Source: an uncultured Prevotella sp. (GTDB taxonomy: Bacteria > Bacteroidota > Bacteroidia > Bacteroidales > Bacteroidaceae). From it: a stretch of DNA of 34,534 nt. Positions 14,462-23,087 of this stretch are shown here, piece by piece. Position numbers and translations under genes: made by a program. Where the stretch lies: contig UQTI01000029.1 of assembly GCA_900543975.1 (NCBI GenBank), positions 1 to 34,534 of the forward strand, in the 5' to 3' direction. The notes under the pieces are model-generated. The model made no database searches. It had not been told where the DNA came from and saw only the letters and a list, made by a program, of their open reading frames with translations. Position 1 is the stretch's first letter. Every line of letters starts with the position of its first letter.

Positions 14462-15805
14462 TCATTTAGTAAGGAATTTATCAACTTCGGCAGCAGCTTT
14501 TCTTCCGCTTGCCATGGCGCGTACCACCAGCGAGGCGCCGTTGGCAGCATCGCCAGCCACGAACACATTGTCCGCAAACTGTGGCTGTTCGGGCTTAAGA
14601 AATCCCATTGCCAGCAGCACCATGTCGGCCTTTATGACCTCAGGCTTGCCTTTCTCGACCATGAGCGGTCTGCCCCCTTCAGAGTTCGGCTTCCAGTCGA
14701 TCTCCTGCACGCGCACGCCCGTCAGCTTTCCGTCCTTTCCGATAAACTCGAGCGAGTTGATGTTCCAACGGCGTGTGCATCCTTCCTCGTGGCTCGATGT
14801 TGTCTTGAGCGTTCGTGGCCAGTTGGGCCATGGGTTCTTCGGGTCCTCAGGTCCCACGGGCGGTTTCGGCATGATCTCTATCTGCGTCACCGACTTGCAT
14901 CCCTGTCTGTGCGCCGTGCCTATGCAGTCGCTGCCCGTGTCGCCACCGCCGATGACGAGCACGTCCTTGCCCCTGGCGTTGACCAGCTGGTCCTTCTTAA
15001 ACTCCATTCCTGCCAGCACGCGGTTCTGCTGCGACAGCATCTCGAGAGCCAGATAAACGCCCTTGAGGTCGCGTCCCGGAATCTTCAGGTCGCGGGCTGT
15101 CGGTGTGCCTGTTGCCACGACGTAAGCGTCGTAGCCCTCGGGCAGATGTGTCACATCAATGTCCTTGCCATATTCGAACACAATGCCCTCCTGCTCCAAT
15201 ATGTTTATGCGTCGGTCGATGACCTGCTTGTTAAGCTTGAAGTTAGGAATGCCGTAGCGCAGCAGTCCACCTGCCGCCTCGTTCTTGTCATACACCGTCA
15301 CGCTGTAGCCCTTGAGGTTCAGGCGGTTTGCAGCCACCAGACCCGAAGGTCCTGCACCGATGACCGCCACCTTTTTGCCGTTGCGTTCGGGGTGGTTTAT
15401 GCGTATAAAATCTTCAGCGAAGGCATGCTCCGTTATGGCAGCCTCGTCCTCGCGGTTTGTTGTCGGCTCATGCTCCATGAGGTTGAGCACGCACGCCTTC
15501 TCGCAGAGCGCCGGACAGATGCGTCCTGTAAACTCGGGGAAGTCGTTTGTCGCGTTCAGCAGACGGTATGCCAGCTCCCAGTCGCCTTTAAACAGGGCGT
15601 CGTTCCACTCTGGCGGCTTGTTGCCCAGCGGGCATGCCCAGTGGCAGAACGGCACGCCACAGTCCATGCAGCGTGATGCTTGTTGGCGACGGTCATTGCT
15701 GTTCAGGGTCTGCTCCACTTCGCCAAAGTCGTGGATGCGGTCATGTATTGGTCGATACCCCGCATCTTTGCGCGGGATAGTAAGAAATGCTTTTGGATTG
15801 CCCAT
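14462..15805 (-). CDS. gltD: Glutamate synthase (NADPH) small subunit
   Basis: The small subunit of glutamate synthase passes electrons from NAD(P)H through FAD and Fe-S clusters to GltB. It has 447 residues. The N-terminal iron-sulfur region has CMDCGVPFCHWACP (about residues 46-59) and CPALCEKAC. FAD-binding KKVAVIGAGPSGLVAANRL and NADPH-binding DVLVIGGGDTGSDCIGTA follow, and the end has VFVAGDAANGASLVVRAMAS. The start MGNPKAFLTIPRKDAGYRP at 15805 is the conserved one. The frame stays open upstream to 16084 only because the spacer repeat reads through as Asn/Ser/Lys/Phe-rich sequence, an annotation trap. It follows gltB after a 436-bp repeat block and ends at the terminator at 14384-14419. 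Confidence 0.96.
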   Translation of the reverse strand: MGNPKAFLTIPRKDAGYRPIHDRIHDFGEVEQTLNSNDRRQQASRCMDCGVPFCHWACPLGNKPPEWNDALFKGDWELAYRLLNATNDFPEFTGRICPALCEKACVLNLMEHEPTTNREDEAAITEHAFAEDFIRINHPERNGKKVAVIGAGPSGLVAANRLNLKGYSVTVYDKNEAAGGLLRYGIPNFKLNKQVIDRRINILEQEGIVFEYGKDIDVTHLPEGYDAYVVATGTPTARDLKIPGRDLKGVYLALEMLSQQNRVLAGMEFKKDQLVNARGKDVLVIGGGDTGSDCIGTAHRQGCKSVTQIEIMPKPPVGPEDPKNPWPNWPRTLKTTSSHEEGCTRRWNINSLEFIGKDGKLTGVRVQEIDWKPNSEGGRPLMVEKGKPEVIKADMVLLAMGFLKPEQPQFADNVFVAGDAANGASLVVRAMASGRKAAAEVDKFLTK

Positions 15806-16241
15806 AATTCGAATTTTGAATTTTGATTTTTGAATTTTGAATTGTTGCGGCTTGGCCGCAATTTTGAGTTTTGAGTTTTGAGTTTTGAATTTTGAATTGT
15901 TGCGGCTTTGCCGCAATTTCGAATTTTTGAATTTTGATTTTTGAATCGTTGTGCAGCGCAATTTTGAATTATTGTGCAGCGCAATTTCGAATTTTTGAAT
16001 TTTGATTTTTGAATCGTTGTGCAGCGCAATTTTGAATTTTTGAATTTTGATTTTGAATCGTTCATATCGATTTTTTATCAACATGAAGCTCGGAACATTA
16101 ATCTCGAAAATCGAAAATCAAAATTCATAATTCAACATTGCGGCAAAGCCGCAACAATTCAAAATTCAACAATCAAAAATCAAAATTTGAAATTGCGGCA
16201 AAGCCGCAACAATTCAAAACTCAAAATTCAAAACTCAAAAC
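15806..16241. repeat. Large inverted block of short repeats between gltB and gltD
   Basis: 436 bp made almost wholly of TTTTGAATTTTGA-type units on the left (15806-16070) and their complement, CAAAATTCAAAA-type, on the right (16100-16241). Set in them are GC-rich palindromes: TTGCGGCttgGCCGCAA (15845-15861), a near copy at 15900-15916, and TTGCGGCaaaGCCGCAA at 16138-16154 and 16193-16209. Several TTGTGCAGCGCAA variants occur at about 15947-16030. The whole block could fold back on itself in the gltBD transcript. No gene. Confidence 0.85.
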
Positions 16242-19200
16242 TCAATAATCTCTCTGCATGTCAGCTATCTTCTGTTGTAGCTTCTTGACCTGCTCCTCTT
16301 GCAGCACACGCTTATACTCGATGGGCACCACCTGTATGAAGTCTTCCACATAGCGGTTCCAGTCGTCGAGCATGGTGCGTGCCAGCTTAGAGCCCGTGTA
16401 GAGATAATGTTGGCGTATGAGCTCGTGCAGCTCCTTGCGGTAATTGCTGTCATCCACCAGATTGATCTCCACCATGTCCATGTTGCAGAAATAGTCGAAG
16501 TTATGGTTCTTGTCCCAGACGTAAGCCACACCTCCCGACATGCCGGCAGCGAAGTTGCGTCCCGTCTCTCCGAGCACCACCACACGTCCGCCAGTCATAT
16601 ACTCGCAGCAGTGGTCGCCCGCGCCCTCGATGACCGCAATGGCTCCCGAGTTGCGCACGCCGAAACGTTCGCCCACCTTACCGTTGACATACAGCTCTCC
16701 GCCCGTAGCGCCGTAGAGTCCGGTGTTTCCGGCGATGATGTTGTCCTCGGCAGCAAAGTTGGAGCGTATGGGAGGCAGAATGCTTACACGTCCTCCTGAG
16801 AGGCCCTTGGCAAAGTAGTCGTTACACTCGCCCTCCAGCTTGAAGTCGACACCGTGTGTCAGGAACGCACCGAAGCTCTGTCCTGCCGAGCCCTTAAACT
16901 TGACGTTCACCGTCTTGTCGGGCAGTCCGGCGTTGCCATATTTCTCGGCAATCATGCCGCTGAGCATGGCACCCACCGCGCGGTCGGTGTTCTTGATGGC
17001 AAAATCGAGGTTCACCTCCTCGCCGTCTGTTATTGCGCGTTGCGCACCCCTTATGAGCTGCTGGTCGAGCACATCGTTGAGGTCGTGCTTCTGCTCCTTT
17101 GTGTGGTAGAGCGTGGTGTCGCCCTGCTCCTTGAAGAGCAAGCGTGAGAAGTCGAGCGCCGCTGCCTTTGTGCCGCCCTGCTCGTGACGAGGCACGATCA
17201 GCTCTGTGTGGCCCACGATCTCGTTGAGCGAGCGTGCGCCCATCTGAGCCAGATACTCGCGCACCTCTTGTGCGAGGAACGTGAAATAGTTGATAACATA
17301 CTTATAATGTCCGCGGAAGTGGGCACGGAGCTTTGGATCCTGTGTCGCCACACCCATGGGACAGGTGTTGAGGTTACATTTGCGCATCATCACGCATCCG
17401 AGCACAATGAGAGGAGCCGTACCGAACGAGAACTCCTCGGCACCGAGCAGCGCCATCATTATGACGTCGCGGCCCGTCTTCAGCTGTCCGTCGACCTGCA
17501 GGCGCACCTGTCCGCGTAGGCCGTTCTTCACCAGCGTCTGCTGAGTTTCGCTCAGGCCGATCTCGGGTGAGATGCCGGCGAAGCGCATGCTCGATGCCGG
17601 CGAAGCGCCTGTGCCGCCCTCGGCGCCCGATATGACGATGAGGTCGCCCTTGGCCTTTGCCACGCCGGCAGCGATGGTTCCCACGCCGCTCTCAGCCACG
17701 AGCTTCACGCTTATGGCCGCCTTCGGGTTCACGTTCTTGAGGTCGAAGATGAGCTGTGCCAGGTCCTCGATAGAGTAGATGTCGTGGTGAGGTGGAGGCG
17801 AGATGAGCGAGATGCCGGGAATAGAGTGGCGTGTCTTCGCGATGATCTCGTTGACCTTGAATCCCGGCAGCTGACCGCCCTCGCCGGGCTTCGCTCCCTG
17901 TGCCACCTTGATCTGAATTTCCTCGGCGTTGACCAGATATTCGGTTGTCACGCCGAATCGTCCCGATGCCACCTGCTTTGTCTTGCTCGACAGCGAGATG
18001 CCGTCGATGGTAGAGTGGAAGCGCTCGCTGTCCTCTCCTCCCTCGCCTGTGTTGCTTCGTGCTCCGAGCTTGTTCATGGCCAGCGCCAGCGCCTCGTGTG
18101 CCTCCTTTGAGAGCGCACCGAACGACATGGCACCCGTCACGAAATGTTTAACGATGCTCTCCACCGGCTCCACCTCGTTGATGTCGATGGGTGAGCGGCG
18201 GAAGTCGAAGAAGTCGCGCAGGAAGATCGGCTCCTCCTTCTCGTCTGCAAGCTTCGAGAACTCTTTGAATTTGTCATAGTTTCCTGTGCGTGTTGCCAGT
18301 TGCAGCTTGGCGATGGTCTCAGGGTTCCATGCGTGCTGTATGCCGTCGCGGCGCCAGTGGAACTGTCCGTTGTTGGGCAGGAAGTCGGTGTTTATATCCT
18401 TCTCAAACGCCTTGTTGTGCAGGGCGATGGCATCGCGTGCTATTGTAGCCAGGCCGATGCCTCCCACGGTTGATATTTCTGTTCCGAAATACGTCTTCAG
18501 CAGACTCTCGCTCAGACCGATGCTTTCAAAGATCTTTGCGCCGCGATAAGAGCGTATGGTCGAGATGCCCATCTTGGCCATGATCTTGAACAGGCCCTTC
18601 TTCACGGCCTTTATATAGTTGGCCTCGGCGGTTTCATAGTTTTCCTGTATCTTGCCCTTCTTCACGAGGTCGTCAAGTATGGCGTAGGTGAGATATGGGC
18701 AGAGGGCCGATGCGCCGTAGCCCAAGAGCAGGGCGGCGTGCATGACCTCTCTTATCTCGCCGCTCTCCACGATAAGTGCTGTCTGCACACGCTTGCCCAC
18801 AGAGATGAGGTAGTGGTGCACGGCGCTCACGGCGAGCAGCGACGGTATGGCTGCGTGGTCGGCATCGATGTCGCGGTCGGAGAGAATGATGTAGTTGTAG
18901 CCGTCGTCGACGCTGCGCTCAGCCTGCTTGCACAGTTCGTCGAGTGCCTCGCGCAGACCGTCTTCGCCCTTGCTGCACTCGAATATTATAGGCAGCTTCA
19001 CGGTGTTGAAGCCCTTGTATCTGATGTTGCATAAGATGTCGAGCTGCGTGTTTGTGAGGATGGGGTGTGGCAGACGCACCATCTTGCAGTTGGTCTCGTC
19101 GGGTGTCAGGATGCCTGTTCCCACGCGTCCGATATATTCGCTCAGCGACATCACGAGGTTCTCCCTTATCGAGTCGATGGCCGGGTTCGTGACCTGAGCA

Positions 19201-20771
19201 AACTGCTGGCGGAAATAGTTGAAGAAGATCTGTGGCTTGTCAGAGAGCACCGCCAGCGGCGTGTCGTTACCCATCGACGCTGTGGGCTCCTGTCCCTTTG
19301 TCGACATGGGCACGATTGTTCCGTCCACGTCCTCCTCGCCGAAACCGAACTCTATCTCGTGGCGTATGAGGTCGGGCACGCTGTTGTCGACCTTGCGTCC
19401 CGAGTGTAGCTTCTCCAGCTGTATGCGGTTTGTCGACAGCCACTGGCGGTAGGGGTGAGCCTTAGCCAGGCGGTCTTTTATCTCGCCGTCATAATAGATT
19501 TTTCCTTCCTGTGTGTCGATGAGCAGAATTTTTCCCGGCTGCAGACGTCCCTTCTCGGCAATCTCGGTCGGGTCAAAATCCATCACGCCCACCTCCGATG
19601 CCACCACCATGGTGTCGTTCTTCGTTATGGTGTAGCGTGCCGGGCGCAGACCGTTACGGTCGAGCAGACCTCCGGCGAAGCGTCCGTCGCTGAAGAGCAG
19701 GGCGGCGGGACCGTCCCACGGCTCCATCAGGATAGAGTGATACTCGTAGAAGGCCTTCAGATCTTCGGGTATGGGGTTCTTGTCGTTGAAGCTCTCTGGC
19801 ACCATCACCGCCATGGCGTGTGGCAGCGACAGGCCGCTCATCACGAAAAACTCGAACACGTTGTCCAGCGATGCCGAGTCGCTCATGCCTGGCTGTATGA
19901 TGGGTGAGATGTCGCGTATGTCGCCTAACGTCGCGCTCGACAGCACGCTCTCTCTTGCCTTCATCCATGATCGGTTGCCGCGTATGGTGTTTATCTCGCC
20001 GTTGTGTGCCAGGAGGCGGAACGGCTGTGCGAGGCTCCATGTGGGGAAGGTGTTTGTTGAGAAACGCGAGTGGACGAGAGCCAGACCCGACGTGAAGTAG
20101 TTGTTGGTGAGGTCAGGAAAATACTGGCGCACCTGCATGCTTGAGAGCATGCCTTTATAGATGATGTTCTTGCTCGAAAGTGAGCAGACATAGAAATCGG
20201 AATCGTTGACGCGGCGCTCGATCTTCTTCCTTATTATATATAAGGTGCGCTCAAAGGTTGCGAGCTTGTCGTCGGTCACGCCTGTTATGAACACCTGTTT
20301 TATGTCGGGCTCGGTGCTCAGCGCGGCTTCGCCCAGGCACGACGGGTTTGTCGGCACGTTGCGCAGGTGCATGAGCTGCAGGCCTTCGCGCTCGATCTCT
20401 TCTATCATGATGCTCAGGATGGCCTGCTGGCGCACGGGGTCTTTGGGCAGGAACACCAGTCCGGTGCCATACTTGCCCTTCTCGGGCACAGGAATGCCCT
20501 GAAGCAGAATAAACTCGTGAGGTATCTGCAACATGATGCCGGCGCCGTCGCCTGTTCGTCCGTCAGCGCCCTCAGCGCCTCTGTGGCGCATGTTTTCGAG
20601 CACCTTCAGCGCGTTGTCTACCAACTCGTGGCTCTTGTTGCCGTGAATGTTCACTACCATGCCCACGCCACATGCGTCGTGCTCGTGGCTGGCATCATAC
20701 AGTCCTTGTGTCTGCGCCCCGGCCGTCAGCGGTAAGGGCTGGTGATTTACAATTCCCATTTCTTGTAGCAT
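16242..20771 (-). CDS. gltB: Glutamate synthase large subunit
   Basis: The large subunit makes two glutamates from glutamine and 2-oxoglutarate, the GOGAT half of ammonia assimilation. It has 1509 residues, the usual length. Domains in order: class II glutaminase whose nucleophile is Cys34 (DACGVGM), exposed after removal of a propeptide; a central domain; the FMN-binding synthase barrel (about residues 830-1200), with the GAEGGTGASP phosphate loop and 3Fe-4S cysteines in CVMMRKCNLNTCPMGVA; and the C-terminal GXGXG beta-helix (GGRVSILPP to GETGRNFAAGMSGG). Either Met1 or Met5 may be the start. It is the first gene of gltBD; a TAATTTTG box lies at 20812-20819. No frameshift is seen. Confidence 0.97.
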   Translation of the reverse strand: MLQEMGIVNHQPLPLTAGAQTQGLYDASHEHDACGVGMVVNIHGNKSHELVDNALKVLENMRHRGAEGADGRTGDGAGIMLQIPHEFILLQGIPVPEKGKYGTGLVFLPKDPVRQQAILSIMIEEIEREGLQLMHLRNVPTNPSCLGEAALSTEPDIKQVFITGVTDDKLATFERTLYIIRKKIERRVNDSDFYVCSLSSKNIIYKGMLSSMQVRQYFPDLTNNYFTSGLALVHSRFSTNTFPTWSLAQPFRLLAHNGEINTIRGNRSWMKARESVLSSATLGDIRDISPIIQPGMSDSASLDNVFEFFVMSGLSLPHAMAVMVPESFNDKNPIPEDLKAFYEYHSILMEPWDGPAALLFSDGRFAGGLLDRNGLRPARYTITKNDTMVVASEVGVMDFDPTEIAEKGRLQPGKILLIDTQEGKIYYDGEIKDRLAKAHPYRQWLSTNRIQLEKLHSGRKVDNSVPDLIRHEIEFGFGEEDVDGTIVPMSTKGQEPTASMGNDTPLAVLSDKPQIFFNYFRQQFAQVTNPAIDSIRENLVMSLSEYIGRVGTGILTPDETNCKMVRLPHPILTNTQLDILCNIRYKGFNTVKLPIIFECSKGEDGLREALDELCKQAERSVDDGYNYIILSDRDIDADHAAIPSLLAVSAVHHYLISVGKRVQTALIVESGEIREVMHAALLLGYGASALCPYLTYAILDDLVKKGKIQENYETAEANYIKAVKKGLFKIMAKMGISTIRSYRGAKIFESIGLSESLLKTYFGTEISTVGGIGLATIARDAIALHNKAFEKDINTDFLPNNGQFHWRRDGIQHAWNPETIAKLQLATRTGNYDKFKEFSKLADEKEEPIFLRDFFDFRRSPIDINEVEPVESIVKHFVTGAMSFGALSKEAHEALALAMNKLGARSNTGEGGEDSERFHSTIDGISLSSKTKQVASGRFGVTTEYLVNAEEIQIKVAQGAKPGEGGQLPGFKVNEIIAKTRHSIPGISLISPPPHHDIYSIEDLAQLIFDLKNVNPKAAISVKLVAESGVGTIAAGVAKAKGDLIVISGAEGGTGASPASSMRFAGISPEIGLSETQQTLVKNGLRGQVRLQVDGQLKTGRDVIMMALLGAEEFSFGTAPLIVLGCVMMRKCNLNTCPMGVATQDPKLRAHFRGHYKYVINYFTFLAQEVREYLAQMGARSLNEIVGHTELIVPRHEQGGTKAAALDFSRLLFKEQGDTTLYHTKEQKHDLNDVLDQQLIRGAQRAITDGEEVNLDFAIKNTDRAVGAMLSGMIAEKYGNAGLPDKTVNVKFKGSAGQSFGAFLTHGVDFKLEGECNDYFAKGLSGGRVSILPPIRSNFAAEDNIIAGNTGLYGATGGELYVNGKVGERFGVRNSGAIAVIEGAGDHCCEYMTGGRVVVLGETGRNFAAGMSGGVAYVWDKNHNFDYFCNMDMVEINLVDDSNYRKELHELIRQHYLYTGSKLARTMLDDWNRYVEDFIQVVPIEYKRVLQEEQVKKLQQKIADMQRDY

Positions 20772-20811
20772 TTAATTAATAATTCCTTTTGTTTCCCTAT
20801 CAAAGTGTTTG

Positions 20812-20819
20812 CAAAATTA
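20812..20819 (-). promoter_or_regulatory. -7 box for gltBD
   Basis: The minus strand reads TAATTTTG, 40 bp before the gltB start. No TTG at standard spacing is visible, so the promoter may depend on an activator. Confidence 0.55.
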
Positions 20820-21199
20820 CGGAAAAAGTTTCAATCTGTCATTATTTTATTTTGACTATTTTAAAACTTTCGTTCTTCAAAATTGTTAAAAACGGCAATG
20901 TGTAAGTAAATGACATGAAATTACTTTCGTTCTGTAAGCGTTTTTCTCTTGTTTGCTTAACATCTGAAAGAAAATTGATTTATGATAAGACATCATCTCT
21001 TCTTGCCTCCCAAAACGAGGTCTATGCACACATTTATTTTGCACACATAAGGCATTAATTGTGCAATTCTCGTTTCGTTTTCGGAAAATATCGCTACCTT
21101 TGCAAGCGTTAAGCTGCCCAACCTCTATTTTTCTCTAAATATAAAAGAGGTGGTTGCTTTGCAATGAAACATAAAACAACAAAATAAACACCAGAAACA
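20820..21199. other. Intergenic region between gltB and the MaoC gene
   Basis: Divergent spacer with no gene. It holds the -7 box of the MaoC gene (TACCTTTG, 21095-21102) and, 29 bp upstream of it, an inverted repeat TTGCACA (21039-21045) / TGTGCAA (21060-21066) that could be an operator. I see nothing else I can support. Confidence 0.5.
21095..21102 (+). promoter_or_regulatory. -7 box for the MaoC-like gene
   Basis: TACCTTTG matches TAnnTTTG, about 98 bp before the ATG at 21200. Confidence 0.6.
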
Positions 21200-21664
21200 A
21201 TGGAAAAATTAATTGTCAACAACTACGACGAGTTTGCCGCTTATCTTGGTAAGAACCTCGGCGTGAGCGAGTGGGTAGAGCTGCCCCAGGAACGTATTAA
21301 CCAGTTTGCCGATGCCACCCTCGACCACCAGTGGATTCATGTCGACACCGAGCGTGCCGCTGTGGAGAGTCCGTTCAAGTCGACCATCGCCCACGGTTAC
21401 CTCACTCTCTCTATGCTCCCCCACATGTGGAATCAGATCATCCAGGTCAACAACCTTAAGATGATGGTCAACTATGGCATGGACAAGATGAAGTTTGGTC
21501 AGGCTGTCCTCTCGGGTCAGAGCATCCGTCTCGTTGCCGACCTCCATTCTATCGAGAACCTCCGCGGCGTGACAAAGGCGCAGATCAAGTTCACCATCGA
21601 GATCAAGGACGCACGCAAGCCCGCCCTCACAGGCATCGCCACCTTCCTCTATTATTTTAACTAA
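21200..21664 (+). CDS. MaoC-like (hot-dog fold) enoyl-CoA hydratase
   Basis: A 154-residue MaoC-family dehydratase. The (R)-hydratase signature is visible: FADATLDHQWIHVDTERA followed by STIAHGYLTLSMLPHM, which supplies the catalytic Asp (in ADATLDHQ) and His (in AHGY). The family hydrates trans-2-enoyl-CoA to (R)-3-hydroxyacyl-CoA; nodulation protein N-like members of this size have less certain substrates. It is cytoplasmic and dimeric in relatives. It stands alone with its own promoter, and its 3' flank runs into the first copy of the palindromic element. No partner fatty-acid gene is adjacent. Confidence 0.88.
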   Translation: MEKLIVNNYDEFAAYLGKNLGVSEWVELPQERINQFADATLDHQWIHVDTERAAVESPFKSTIAHGYLTLSMLPHMWNQIIQVNNLKMMVNYGMDKMKFGQAVLSGQSIRLVADLHSIENLRGVTKAQIKFTIEIKDARKPALTGIATFLYYFN

Positions 21665-21693
21665 GAGAAGGGCGAATAGCTAATATTTACATT

Positions 21694-21864
21694 GCGCTCG
21701 TTGTTTTTTAAACATTCTTGCGCTCCATAGGTGCTCAGGCGCTTCGCGGAGTTATTCCCATTAATGCCCCATTAATTATCATTAATACGCGCTTCGCGCG
21801 GAAAAATTGATGTTTTATTAATGTTCAATTAATGGAAATTAATGTTTAAAACCGCGCGAAGCGC
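21694..21864. mobile_element. Palindromic element, copy 1
   Basis: A 171-bp composite palindrome. It shares a 34-bp block identical with copy 2 (21769-21802 = 26386-26419) and a 48-bp block with one mismatch (21817-21864 vs 26477-26524), both in the same orientation. It holds ATTAAT-rich units and the GC palindrome CGCGCTTCGCGCGG, and ends in CCGCGCGAAGCGC. The left part (21694-21760) is degenerate. No transposase is present, so it would be non-autonomous, MITE-like or a folded repeat. Confidence 0.7.
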
Positions 21865-21919
21865 TTCAACCCCTACGGAGTGTAAAAATGTTATAATAGA
21901 TGCGCTCCGCGCCTCAGAA

Positions 21920-22579
21920 ATGCACATCTCAACCAAAATATCTGTTCTCTTTTTAACAATGGCTCTGCTGCCTACCGGCTGTTTGGCTGTTGAAAACGTC
22001 TGTGCCTCTGACAACAATCAACCGAAGGTGCAGACAGCCCGTCAACGCATTGCTGAATCGTCGACAGCAGAAAAGATGGTGGGAGTGGTGCTGGGGCTTA
22101 CCGCCATCTATGTTCTTGTGAGCTACCAACTGCTTGAGATCCGAAACGATAAGAACAAAGAGCGAATTGACGACTTGCAGACAAAGGTGGCCGATTATGA
22201 GACCATTATCGTCAAGACATCGTTGGCTGATGCTTTGACAGCTGTTCGTGAGACACCTGTTTTTAAGCGTTTCCTTTCTCTCGCCGACAAACCGTTGCTT
22301 TCCACATCCGATGATGATTGGCAACAGCTCATTGATGTTGTGACCCAGCAGATGCCATCCTTCGCCCATTTCTTATTGTCAGAAAATGGCGTAAGCGCGA
22401 AAGAGTTTCGTCTTTCCGTTCTTGCCTTGCTGTCGTTCAAACCCGGCCAGATGGCGGTGCTTACAGGTCTTACCAATTCGGACATATCGCAGACCCGCCG
22501 CCGCTTGCTTCAGAAGGTTTTTGGCGTTCAAGGCAGTGCTGCCGACTATGATAAATGCATAAGGGGAATGGCTGGTTAG
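21920..22579 (+). CDS. Membrane-anchored protein with C-terminal helix-turn-helix
   Basis: A 219-residue protein of unknown role. In order: an N-terminal hydrophobic segment (KISVLFLTMALLPTGCLA), probably a signal peptide or anchor; a short loop; a transmembrane helix at about residues 52-68 (MVGVVLGLTAIYVLVSYQLL); a coiled coil (EIRNDKNKERIDDLQTKVAD); and a C-terminal domain. The last 60 residues (LSVLALLSFKPGQMAVLTGL, then a TRRRLLQKVFG helix) resemble the HTH at the end of Bacteroidetes membrane regulators that also carry TPR repeats, but no TPRs are present. The frame is open from 21842, but that would start inside the palindromic element, so I chose the ATG at 21920. The gene at 23088 is a shortened paralogue. 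No clear promoter is seen. DNA binding is inferred. Confidence 0.7.
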   Translation: MHISTKISVLFLTMALLPTGCLAVENVCASDNNQPKVQTARQRIAESSTAEKMVGVVLGLTAIYVLVSYQLLEIRNDKNKERIDDLQTKVADYETIIVKTSLADALTAVRETPVFKRFLSLADKPLLSTSDDDWQQLIDVVTQQMPSFAHFLLSENGVSAKEFRLSVLALLSFKPGQMAVLTGLTNSDISQTRRRLLQKVFGVQGSAADYDKCIRGMAG

Positions 22580-22670
22580 CGCTCTTTTTCGGTTAGGCTC
22601 TTTAAAAATCTTTTTTTTATAATTTGTTCTTTATTTCTTAACTGCCTGATAACCACTTTGTTTTGGCGTT

Positions 22671-22690
22671 TGTCCAAAATTGTCCAAAGT
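22671..22690 (+). promoter_or_regulatory. Tandem 10-bp direct repeat (operator candidate)
   Basis: TGTCCAAAAT directly followed by TGTCCAAAGT, one helical turn apart and 15 bp upstream of the -33 TTG. The spacing is what an activator dimer would need. Who binds is unknown; the HTH protein just upstream is one guess. Confidence 0.4.
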
Positions 22691-22728
22691 TATGTGATTT
22701 TTAATTTGAAGATAAGATATTTCTTTCT

Positions 22729-22736
22729 TATTTTTG
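22729..22736 (+). promoter_or_regulatory. -7 box for the small membrane protein gene
   Basis: TATTTTTG matches TAnnTTTG with TTG at 22706-22708, exactly 20 bp upstream; 40 bp before the ATG at 22776. Confidence 0.65.
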
Positions 22737-22775
22737 TGGCAAAATAAAAATCAACTTTATAAAACAAAAATCATT

Positions 22776-23009
22776 ATGACTTCCATCATTATAGCTTCAA
22801 ACATGATCGTTGTCGCATTCGACACGCTGTTGTTAATTCTTTTTCTCTACTTGGCCATTGCCGCCATACGTCTCGTCTTTAGAAAGAACTATAAGGGGGC
22901 AGCCAAATTGGGAGGTCTCGTGGCGTTGGCTGTGGTGCTTGCCTTAATCGGTGACATGCCGAATCTCTACATCTTTTATATTAAAAATCTTTGCGCCATC
23001 TTTTTTTAG
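22776..23009 (+). CDS. Small membrane protein with two helices
   Basis: A 77-residue protein made of two hydrophobic segments, about residues 9-32 (NMIVVAFDTLLLILFLYLAI) and 45-60 (LGGLVALAVVLALIGDM), joined by a positive loop (RLVFRKNYKGAAK). By the positive-inside rule both termini would face the periplasm. The frame opens 14 codons earlier at 22734, but the ATG at 22776 sits 40 bp after the promoter. It lies between the HTH membrane protein and its shortened paralogue, on the same strand. I recognise no family; it may be a partner of those proteins in the membrane. Confidence 0.55.
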   Translation: MTSIIIASNMIVVAFDTLLLILFLYLAIAAIRLVFRKNYKGAAKLGGLVALAVVLALIGDMPNLYIFYIKNLCAIFF

Positions 23010-23087
23010 ATGACCAAAGACCGTTCTTTGCGTTGTCTCCCGTTTTGAGATAACGAAAAAACATTAAGTGTGTAAAAAACTGTCATT

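Noticed and set aside
15806..16084. N-terminal extension of GltD
   Set aside because: The sequence is pure repeat translation; the conserved GltD start lies at 15805.
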